A stretch of DNA of 11,940 bases from JAZKIX01 sp040384645. Its GTDB lineage: Bacteria > Pseudomonadota > Gammaproteobacteria > Burkholderiales > Burkholderiaceae_D. This document shows positions 6,747 through 11,165 of this stretch, piece by piece. The stretch spans positions 1-11,940 of the forward strand of contig JAZKIX010000213.1 of the NCBI GenBank assembly GCA_040384645.1, in the 5' to 3' direction. How positions within the stretch are numbered: the first letter of the stretch is position 1; the number at the start of each line of letters is the position of its first letter. Under the pieces are notes generated by a model. That model had not been told where the DNA came from. It ran no database searches and saw nothing but the letters and a program-made list of their open reading frames with translations. A program made the position numbers and the translations under genes.

Positions 6747-7394
6747 ATGCGCCTGACTTTCTTGGCAAGCCTTTTGTTGTCCTGTTTTACCGGTTTTGCC
6801 AGCAATATCGCCAGCGCAGCCGATGTCGGTGTGGTGGGACTGTTTCCCGGTAAAGCTTTATTGGTGATCGACGGCGGCAATCCCAAGACATATGCGGTCG
6901 GCAGCACCATTGCCAGCGGCATCAAATTGGTGGCGGCGGACGATTCGACCGCCACCATCGAAATTGGTGGCAAACGCCAGGTTCTTACTATCGGCCAGAC
7001 CGTTAGCAGGTCAATCCCGACTGGCGCGGCTACCGTGACACTCAGGGCAGATGGCCGCGGCCATTTTTCGGCGGATGGCCAAATCAACGGTGGCAACATG
7101 CATTTTCTGGTCGATACCGGCGCCACTTTGATCGCTTTTTCTGCCGCCGACGCCACACGCCTAGGTATCAACTACAAGAAAGGCTCGCTCGGTTACGTCA
7201 GTACTGCCAACGGCACGGCGCCAGCATACAAAGTGGTTTTGAATACGATCAAAATTGGCGATATCGAATTGAATCAAGTTGAAGCGCTGGTACAAGAAGC
7301 CGGCTTGCCATTTGCGTTACTCGGCATGTCGTTCCTGAACCGCACGGATATGCGGCGCGAAGGCGATTTGATGGTGTTGACCAAACGGTATTGA
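6747..7394 (+). CDS. retropepsin-like clan AA aspartic protease (TIGR02281 type)
   Basis: The 215-residue protein has an N-terminal hydrophobic export signal (about 1-25, with a plausible cleavage after ASAA). A region of about 75 residues follows that contains a GLFPGKALLVIDGG-like strand pair. A single retropepsin-like domain completes it, with the active-site motif VDTGAT at 122-127 (catalytic Asp123) and the C-terminal ALLGMSFLNR segment that closes the domain. Known family: one-domain proteases of this kind act as homodimers, each monomer giving one Asp. Location is inferred to be the periplasm or inner-membrane face. The start at 6747 gives the signal peptide; only weak ribosome-binding-site similarity precedes it. 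It is the last plus-strand gene before the cassette island and converges with it. Confidence 0.88.
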   Translation: MRLTFLASLLLSCFTGFASNIASAADVGVVGLFPGKALLVIDGGNPKTYAVGSTIASGIKLVAADDSTATIEIGGKRQVLTIGQTVSRSIPTGAATVTLRADGRGHFSADGQINGGNMHFLVDTGATLIAFSAADATRLGINYKKGSLGYVSTANGTAPAYKVVLNTIKIGDIELNQVEALVQEAGLPFALLGMSFLNRTDMRREGDLMVLTKRY

Positions 7395-7489
7395 CGCAAT
7401 AAATTTTGAATTACCCGTCTGATATTTGGCGAGCCGGTACCCGGGATAAAGCGAATATTGGCAGCGCGTTTGCAATCCAGCAGGGCCTT

Positions 7490-7550
7490 TGTAGGTTGGG
7501 CCTCAGCTTCATTTACCGGCGCTGGCTATGGGGTTCAAGCCCAACCTACA
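7490..7550. repeat. palindromic intergenic repeat
   Basis: TGTAGGTTGGGC (7490-7501) is the exact reverse complement of GCCCAACCTACA (7539-7550), with a 37-base middle. Intergenic palindromes with a GTAGGTTGGGC core are familiar dispersed repeats in proteobacterial genomes (general knowledge, not checked here). It lies about 95 bases after the protease gene. Confidence 0.65.
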
Positions 7551-7638
7551 GTAAATTTTTTCCTGGCTTGTTTCGACATTGGTTTGAGCTGGAGATGCTG
7601 TTTTTCGTGCTTTTCGTGGGGCACGAAAAAAAAGTGCG

Positions 7639-7714
7639 GTCAGTTTTGGCATTCCTGCATTCCAAAGCCGCCTCGTGATACTTCATCGGAGAATGTAATA
7701 ATGTTAGAACTGAC
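7639..7714. repeat. REP/MITE-like repeat, copy A, at the left end of the cassette array
   Basis: Imperfect 24-base arms at 7639-7662 and 7691-7714 (GTCAGTT...GCATTC and its partner) enclose a 28-base centre. The stretch 7639-7695 matches 9539-9595 at 47 of 57 positions by direct comparison, in the same orientation. A further perfect pair, GCGGTCAG (7636-7643) and CTGACCGC (7725-7732), frames it. GGTCAG-bordered hairpins of this style are typical of repeats linked to REP-associated tyrosine transposases, but no transposase is present, so that link is a guess. Confidence 0.6.
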
Positions 7715-7736
7715 TTCATTTTTTCTGACCGCAATG

Positions 7737-8030
7737 TTAGGCATGGCCTTTCCTCCAAACTGCAACTGCAAACATGACCAGGCCAGCTAAAGAAACCAAC
7801 ATCAATACCGGGTACAACACGAGTAAGTCAATCCGGATATTACATTCGCCGGAACAGAGGATGCGAAGTTTCATTCCGTACTCGTAAGGAAAATATGCAA
7901 GCCAAAGAAGCCCCGCAGTCAGGACGAGGCGACTTTTCGATATTGCGAACAAAACGGTAAACAGCACGGCTGGCGCAAGCGCCAGAAACGGATGTTCAAT
8001 GAGTACCGTCATTGTGCGGAGAATGTCCAT
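7737..8030 (-). CDS. cassette-encoded small membrane protein (cassette A)
   Basis: The 97-residue product has three hydrophobic segments (about 12-30, 34-50 and 68-91). Between the second and third is a polar loop with FPYEYGMKLRILCSGECNIRID, which holds two Cys that could pair. It is the outermost cassette read from the promoter-proximal side. The ATG lies only 6 bases after the GTTAGGC end of attC1, and its TAA stop lies within a GCCTAAC sequence (7736-7742), the usual place where a cassette gene runs into its own attC. The rest of that attC is missing and is replaced by repeat copy A. No function can be assigned. Confidence 0.72.
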   Translation of the reverse strand: MDILRTMTVLIEHPFLALAPAVLFTVLFAISKSRLVLTAGLLWLAYFPYEYGMKLRILCSGECNIRIDLLVLYPVLMLVSLAGLVMFAVAVWRKGHA

Positions 8031-8036
8031 ACCGAT

Positions 8037-8126
8037 GCCTAACGAAGAGTTAACCGGCGACTTGCACCAGAAGCGCGCTCAGCGCGCGGACGCAGCAAGG
8101 CGTCCGTGTTGGAGGACAAGTTAGAC
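8037..8126 (-). repeat. integron attC site 1 (90 bp)
   Basis: The ends are GCCTAAC (8037-8043) and GTTAGAC (8120-8126), which fit the attC RYYYAAC / GTTRRRY consensus. Inside are GCGCGC-TCA-GCGCGC and GGACGC-AGCAAG-GCGTCC hairpins. On the minus strand, AACACGG near one end can pair with CCGGTT near the other with an unpaired A, as expected of the L-box extrahelical base. It separates cassettes B and A: the stop of B is 1 base before it and the start of A is 6 bases after it. Confidence 0.85.
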
Positions 8127-8127
8127 G

Positions 8128-8523
8128 TCATTGGCTGCGGCTCCGCTGTTCAGAAGCTATTCGTTCACGGGCCTGGGCCAGCGCTCCCGGGCCCCAGACG
8201 TCAACGTGACTACTCTCCTCATAGTATTTGTCCACGAACAGAATTGAGAAGTCTCGCGCCGTCAGTAGATCACCACGGTCTGCGGCGATGCGAGAGTTTC
8301 TAAACCATAGGTCTAGCACTGCGACTTCGAACGTTGGTGAGAGATTGGAGATCGCCTTAACCTTCTTCCGCCACTCTGCAAGGTCGGCCCGTATGGTCTG
8401 CGCAATCCAGTTTGCCGTCTCGCTTGAGAGCCCCTCGACTGTGTCAACGACAAGCAGCTCCACGAAAAGGAACATTGGGTCCTTGCCATAGCGGGGGTGG
8501 CTGAGGATGTCACTATTGTCCAT
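8128..8523 (-). CDS. cassette-encoded hypothetical protein (cassette B)
   Basis: The 131-residue soluble-looking protein (MDNSDILSHPRYGKDPMFLF onwards) is mostly helical. It has an acidic and aromatic middle (WIAQTIRADLAEWRKKV) and a C terminus rich in Arg, Ser and Gln. I do not recognise a family. The start is set at the ATG at 8523, 3 bases after attC2's GTTAGAC. A longer open frame to 8574 exists, but its first 17 residues are merely translated attC2. The TGA stop (8128-8130) is 1 base before attC1, so gene and attC sites fit together as a complete cassette. Confidence 0.72.
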   Translation of the reverse strand: MDNSDILSHPRYGKDPMFLFVELLVVDTVEGLSSETANWIAQTIRADLAEWRKKVKAISNLSPTFEVAVLDLWFRNSRIAADRGDLLTARDFSILFVDKYYEESSHVDVWGPGALAQARERIASEQRSRSQ

Positions 8524-8526
8524 GAC

Positions 8527-8616
8527 GTCTAACGTAGAAGTGAGGGGCGGCCGGAGCGAAGCGTAGGGAACCACAAGCGCAGCTTGTGGCCGTCCCTCTC
8601 GACTGCCATGTTAGAT
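8527..8616 (-). repeat. integron attC site 2 (90 bp)
   Basis: The ends are GTCTAAC (8527-8533) and GTTAGAT (8610-8616). GAGGGGCGGCC can pair with GGCCGTCCCTC at 10 of 11 positions, and the tip is CCACAAGC-GCA-GCTTGTGG. It is the same length as sites 1 and 3 and clearly related in sequence to site 3. It separates cassettes C and B. Confidence 0.9.
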
Positions 8617-8636
8617 GCATTGCCCATCCGCCCCCC

Positions 8637-8756
8637 CTAAAAGTAAGTGTCTTTGAAGTCAAAACGCTTTGGCTGATCTGGAAGGTTGGCACCAGTTTCG
8701 CCGGTATGCATCTTTCTCTTCTGCTTGGATACGATACTGGCGGAAATGATCTTCAT
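8637..8756 (-). CDS. possible second small gene in cassette C
   Basis: A 39-residue frame (MKIISASIVSKQKRKMHTGE to FKDTYF) starts at an ATG that overlaps the stop of the zinc-ribbon gene as ATGA (8753-8756), the usual sign of translational coupling. It fills the otherwise empty 3' part of cassette C and ends 20 bases before attC2. The product is basic in the first half with no recognisable motif. It could also be untranslated cassette tail that happens to be open. Confidence 0.35.
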   Translation of the reverse strand: MKIISASIVSKQKRKMHTGETGANLPDQPKRFDFKDTYF

Positions 8757-9028
8757 CTTTTGATGAGAGGCACGAATTTGAAAAACATCCAGAACATCGC
8801 ACCAATGCCTACAAGCCAGATCGATACCGAGGCAGCGAACGAAATATCGCGTACCAGTGAAGCCAGCACTATCCCCAGAAATAAAGGTGTCAGGGCGAGC
8901 ATTGACTTCCCATAAGGCACACCGATTTGGCTCCCGCAGACAGTGCATGTGGCCGGAAGCGCCGGTCCAAGCCATGAGCGGCGTAAGGTCGATATGCCTG
9001 GTTTGTTACAGTGCGGACAAAGATACAT
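8753..9028 (-). CDS. cassette-encoded zinc-ribbon membrane protein (cassette C)
   Basis: The 91-residue protein begins MYLCPHCNKPG, with a CPHC knuckle (Cys4, Cys7) and a second CTVC knuckle (Cys28, Cys31). Together these form a classic four-cysteine zinc ribbon. Two hydrophobic helices follow (about 44-63 and 66-85) and a short basic tail (LIKR). The start at 9028 follows attC3's end by 17 bases, with AAGGAA 9 bases upstream. An overlapping longer frame on the same strand is rejected because it lacks any motif. Function unknown; zinc-ribbon plus membrane proteins of this size are often sensors or anchors, but that is speculation. Confidence 0.75.
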   Translation of the reverse strand: MYLCPHCNKPGISTLRRSWLGPALPATCTVCGSQIGVPYGKSMLALTPLFLGIVLASLVRDISFAASVSIWLVGIGAMFWMFFKFVPLIKR

Positions 9029-9045
9029 AAACAGTTCCTTGAAGC

Positions 9046-9135
9046 GTCTAACGTAGAAGTGAGTGGCAGCCGAATCGAAGCGTAGGCAACCAAAAGCGCA
9101 GCTTTTGGCGGTCCCGCTCGACTGCCGGGTTAGGC
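9046..9135 (-). repeat. integron attC site 3 (90 bp)
   Basis: The ends are GTCTAAC (9046-9052) and GTTAGGC (9129-9135). The tip hairpin CCAAAAGC-GCA-GCTTTTGG differs from that of site 2 by a matched change on both arms, which preserves the pairing. It separates cassettes D and C. Confidence 0.9.
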
Positions 9136-9253
9136 GACCCGCGCGGGCTACTATACTTCGAGCGCTCTATATACAACATCTTCGCCCTCCATCTTCACTG
9201 CTTTACAGCGTTGTACTGGTGTTGACTGCTGCCCTGCTTGCCGTGCCACCCAT

Positions 9254-9484
9254 TCATAAAACTTGGTCAATCAACCAGACGCAGCCAAGCATAAGAAATG
9301 GGAAAGTGACCAAACTAAGAACGCCGCTCAGAAGCAAGATGATACTGGTTTGACTTCCTTCATTAATCATATCTTCTTGATACTTCCAAGGTTTGAGCCG
9401 AGAGCGGAACATCACGCGTGACAGCAACTGATACCAGGCTATCCACGATGAGATGAGACAGACAATCGCCAAGAAAATTTTCAA
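9254..9484 (-). CDS. cassette-encoded small membrane protein (cassette D)
   Basis: The 76-residue product has an N-terminal hydrophobic helix (about 2-22), a basic polar stretch with FRSRLKPWKYQEDM, and a long C-terminal hydrophobic segment (about 47-73). No family is recognised. The only start I find in frame is TTG at 9484; upstream the frame closes at the TAG that overlaps GTTAGGC (9507-9513), 22 bases away. It is the promoter-proximal cassette of the array. Its stop lies 118 bases before attC3, leaving a tail that holds other small open frames. Confidence 0.6.
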   Translation of the reverse strand: MKIFLAIVCLISSWIAWYQLLSRVMFRSRLKPWKYQEDMINEGSQTSIILLLSGVLSLVTFPFLMLGCVWLIDQVL

Positions 9485-9505
9485 TGGGGTTCCGATGGCA
9501 ATAGC

Positions 9506-9525
9506 CGCCTAACTTTAATTAGGCG
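9506..9525. repeat. truncated or minimal attC/attI-like end at the right edge of the array
   Basis: CGCCTAA (9506-9512) and TTAGGCG (9519-9525) form a 7-bp inverted repeat around CTTTAA. It includes GCCTAAC (9507-9513), read on the minus strand as the GTTAGGC core that should precede cassette D. A full attC or attI is absent and repeat copy B begins about 13 bases further right. Confidence 0.5.
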
Positions 9526-9538
9526 CATAAAAGCTGGG

Positions 9539-9615
9539 GTCAGTTCTAACATTACTGCATTCCAAAGCCTCCTCGCGAAACCTGATCGGTGAATGCAGGA
9601 ATGGCAAGGCAGTAA
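9539..9615. repeat. REP/MITE-like repeat, copy B, at the right end of the cassette array
   Basis: 9539-9595 matches 7639-7695 at 47 of 57 positions in the same orientation. It has the same design: an arm starting GTCAGTTCTAACATT, a centre with CCAAAGCC-CCTCG, and a partially complementary arm with GAATGCAGGAATGGCA. With copy A it brackets the array almost exactly. Confidence 0.6.
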
Positions 9616-9629
9616 GTTGTAAACCGTAG

Positions 9630-9656
9630 GGCGCTAATAGCGAAGCGTATTGCGCC
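9630..9656. repeat. small palindromic repeat
   Basis: GGCGCTAATA (9630-9639) and TATTGCGCC (9648-9656) are complementary apart from one bulged T, around an 8-base GCGAAGCG loop. It resembles dispersed intergenic palindromes of proteobacteria. Confidence 0.5.
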
Positions 9657-9820
9657 GCATGGAATGTCGCCACATACTGCAATAGATGATGCCATTGCCT
9701 GTTTAAAGGAGGGAAAATCCATAAATATCGCATTTAGAGAACTTTACGGCTTTCCACAACTTGTTTGAACGGCTCGCTTGCAAGCGCCCTTTTCTTTTTT
9801 ACGGCAGACCAAACAGCTAC
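9657..9820. other. remaining non-coding stretch right of the array, downstream of aroG
   Basis: No gene is supported here. A palindrome CGCTTGCAAGCG (about 9776) followed on the plus strand by a T-rich run looks like a terminator in the plus direction, but no plus-strand gene precedes it. No integrase or transposase fits in the space between the cassette array and aroG. Confidence 0.55.
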
Positions 9821-10885
9821 TTAGCTATTGCTGTTCTTCAACCGACGTTGCTTGACCGATTCAGCCAAACCTTCCAGCACGGCCAGACTTTCTTCCCAAT
9901 TGATGCAACCGTCGGTGACCGATTGACCGTAGGTCAGCTCTTTGCCTGGCACCAGATCCTGGCGGCCAGCCACCAGATGCGATTCAACCATGACACCGAC
10001 GATGCGGGTATCGCCACCGGCCACTTGACTCGCGATATCGGCGCAGACCGGGATTTGGTTTTCAGGTTTCTTGGAACTGTTGGCATGCGAGGCGTCGATC
10101 ATCAGACGTGCTGCCAGACCGAGTTTGGCGATATCCTTGCATGCTTCGTCTACGCTGGCAGCATCGTAGTTTGGTGCTTTACCGCCGCGCAGGATGATGT
10201 GGCAATCTTCATTGCCGTTGGTCGACACAATGGCGGAATGCCCGCCTTTAGTTACGGACAGGAAGTGATGCGATTGAGAAGCCGCCTTGATGGCCTCGGC
10301 TGCGATCTTGATATTGCCGTCGGTGCCGTTCTTGAAGCCGACCGGGCAAGACAGGCCGGATGCCAGTTCACGGTGGATTTGCGATTCGGTGGTGCGGGCG
10401 CCGATAGCGCCCCAGCTGATCAGGTCGGCCACGTATTGCGGACTGATGACGTCGAGGAATTCTGTACCGGCAGGCAGGCCAAGTTCATTGATATTGAGAA
10501 GTAGTTCACGTGCCATGCGCAAGCCGTCGTTGATGCGGAAGCTATTGTCCATGTACGGATCGTTGATCAAACCTTTCCAGCCGACCGTGGTGCGCGGTTT
10601 TTCGAAATAGACCCGCATCACGATCTCCAGCTCGCCGGCAAAACGGGCGCGCTCTTTGACCAAGCGATTGGCGTATTCCATTGCTGCTTTGGTGTCGTGG
10701 ATTGAGCAAGGTCCGATCACGACCATTAAGCGGTCGTCCTGGCCGTGCAAAATGCGGTGCAAGGCGATACGCGCGTCGGCTGCGGTGGTGGCAGCCTTGT
10801 CTGAACAACCGAATTCGCGGATCAGGTGGGATGGTGGAGTTAATTCTTTCATTTCTCGTATCCGTAAATCATCTGTGCGCGGCAT
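9821..10885 (-). CDS. aroG: 3-deoxy-7-phosphoheptulonate (DAHP) synthase, AroG type
   Basis: This enzyme condenses phosphoenolpyruvate and erythrose-4-phosphate to DAHP, the entry step of aromatic amino acid synthesis. The 354-residue protein is a class I (type I-alpha) enzyme that aligns well from memory with E. coli AroG, including DDLRI near the start. Expected metal ligands are present: Cys60 (GPCSIHD), His267 (DASHANSS), Glu301 and Asp325. KPRTT (96-100) and GARTTESQ (162-169) bind substrate. Pro149 and Ser179 match AroG's feedback-site residues, so phenylalanine inhibition is likely but not shown. AGGAGA (10891-10896) is 5 bases before the ATG. Upstream is a leader peptide and terminator, indicating attenuation control. 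It lies downstream of tldD on the same strand but has its own promoter. Confidence 0.96.
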   Translation of the reverse strand: MPRTDDLRIREMKELTPPSHLIREFGCSDKAATTAADARIALHRILHGQDDRLMVVIGPCSIHDTKAAMEYANRLVKERARFAGELEIVMRVYFEKPRTTVGWKGLINDPYMDNSFRINDGLRMARELLLNINELGLPAGTEFLDVISPQYVADLISWGAIGARTTESQIHRELASGLSCPVGFKNGTDGNIKIAAEAIKAASQSHHFLSVTKGGHSAIVSTNGNEDCHIILRGGKAPNYDAASVDEACKDIAKLGLAARLMIDASHANSSKKPENQIPVCADIASQVAGGDTRIVGVMVESHLVAGRQDLVPGKELTYGQSVTDGCINWEESLAVLEGLAESVKQRRLKNSNS

Positions 10886-10911
10886 GGTTCTCTCCTGAAT
10901 AAAAAATTGAT

Positions 10912-10940
10912 AAAAAAAACCGCCATCGCTGGCGGTTTTT
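10912..10940 (-). terminator. intrinsic terminator in the aroG leader (attenuator)
   Basis: On the minus strand, ACCGCCA, a GCGA loop and TGGCGGT form a 7-bp GC-rich hairpin, extended by A/T pairs, followed by eight T residues (10919-10912). It sits between the aroG leader peptide and the aroG ribosome binding site, only 26 bases before the aroG ATG. That position would block aroG unless it is disrupted. It is over 220 bases past tldD, so a role as tldD terminator is less likely. Confidence 0.88.
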
Positions 10941-10982
10941 AGGAATTTGGTCTGGTTTCGTATTTTTTGCTTTTACGTAAAC

Positions 10983-11054
10983 TTACCGCTTCTCCACCGC
11001 CGTTGGGCTGGAATAGCTAAAGTAAAAGTAAAAGCTAAAATGCGATGGAAACAT
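10983..11054 (-). CDS. aroG leader peptide (Phe/Tyr-rich attenuator peptide)
   Basis: A 23-residue frame begins MFPSHFSFYFYFSY and ends in AVEKR with TAA at 10983-10985. Eight of its first 14 residues are aromatic: Phe at 2, 6, 8, 10 and 12, Tyr at 9, 11 and 14. GGGG lies about 8 bases upstream of the ATG, and a promoter with 17-bp spacing lies 27 bases upstream. Downstream are a GGCGGT antiterminator match and the intrinsic terminator before aroG. By analogy with PheL of the pheA operon, ribosome stalling at Phe/Tyr codons when charged tRNA is scarce would allow aroG transcription. The role is inferred from layout; no homolog search was possible. Confidence 0.85.
   Translation of the reverse strand: MFPSHFSFYFYFSYSSPTAVEKR
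10996..11001 (-). promoter_or_regulatory. candidate antiterminator arm inside the aroG leader frame
   Basis: Minus-strand GGCGGT within the leader codons ACG-GCG-GTG repeats the 3' arm of the terminator and can pair with its 5' arm (ACCGCC). It lies downstream of the Phe/Tyr codons and about 10 bases before the leader stop. A ribosome stalled on the aromatic codons would leave it free, while one reaching the stop codon would cover it. A second weaker match, GCGGT (10985-10989 complement), overlaps the stop codon. Confidence 0.65.
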
Positions 11055-11080
11055 TTCGAAACCCCAATTAAGTTCGGTCG

Positions 11081-11109
11081 ACTATAACAAGGAGCCTAGC
11101 GCTTGGCAA
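11081..11109 (-). promoter_or_regulatory. sigma-70-like promoter of the aroG leader
   Basis: On the minus strand, TTGCCA (11109-11104) and TATAGT (11086-11081) are each one base off consensus and separated by exactly 17 bases. The predicted transcript would start about 20 bases before the leader ATG. Confidence 0.75.
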
Positions 11110-11127
11110 GCGCTTTGTTTTCGGCTC
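11092..11127. promoter_or_regulatory. inverted repeat over the aroG -35 region, after tldD
   Basis: AGCGCTT (11098-11104), GGC, and AAGCGCT (11108-11114) form a perfect 7-bp palindrome. GAGCC (11092-11096) and GGCTC (11123-11127) can pair outside it. It overlaps the -35 hexamer and lies 39 bases after the tldD stop. It may be a repressor site for aroG or a transcript-end hairpin for tldD; no T run follows in the tldD direction. Confidence 0.45.
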
Positions 11128-11165
11128 TGAATTTCAATTGCGATATTGGTTTTGCTTAACAACAA

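Larger units (their letters stand above)
7395..7735. other. non-coding repeat-rich stretch left of the cassette array
   Basis: No credible gene lies here; the plus-strand frames that are open run through inverted repeats and resemble nothing. The stretch contains a palindromic repeat (7490-7550) and a REP/MITE-like repeat (7639-7714), described separately. The second repeat touches the edge of the cassette array. Confidence 0.6.

Noticed and set aside
7406..7790. Plus-strand open frames of about 90-110 codons left of the cassette array
   Set aside because: They run through two inverted repeats and into cassette A on the opposite strand, have no ribosome binding site or domain, and look like chance open frames.
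8637..8975. 112-codon minus-strand frame overlapping cassette C
   Set aside because: The overlapping zinc-ribbon frame has the four-Cys motif, two membrane helices and a placed ribosome binding site. Only the last 39 codons of this frame remain plausible and are listed separately.
8890..9093. 67-codon minus-strand frame starting inside attC3
   Set aside because: Its beginning is translated attC3, and the same peptide style appears at the extended start of cassette B, so it is an attC by-product.
7490..9656. CRISPR array
   Set aside because: Repeats here are few, differ in sequence, are separated by genes of unequal length and are palindromic with attC ends; no short regular repeat-spacer pattern exists.
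9515..9733. Minus-strand 72-codon frame between the array and aroG
   Set aside because: Its C-terminal half is simply repeat copy B translated, and a similar peptide arises from copy A; it reflects the repeat, not a gene.
9761..10504. Long plus-strand open frame of 247 codons
   Set aside because: It is antisense to aroG, whose identity is certain from active-site residues over its whole length.
10912..10940. Reading the aroG-proximal hairpin as the tldD terminator
   Set aside because: It is more than 220 bases beyond tldD, downstream of a good promoter and a Phe/Tyr-rich leader frame, and directly in front of the aroG ribosome binding site, which fits an attenuator better.
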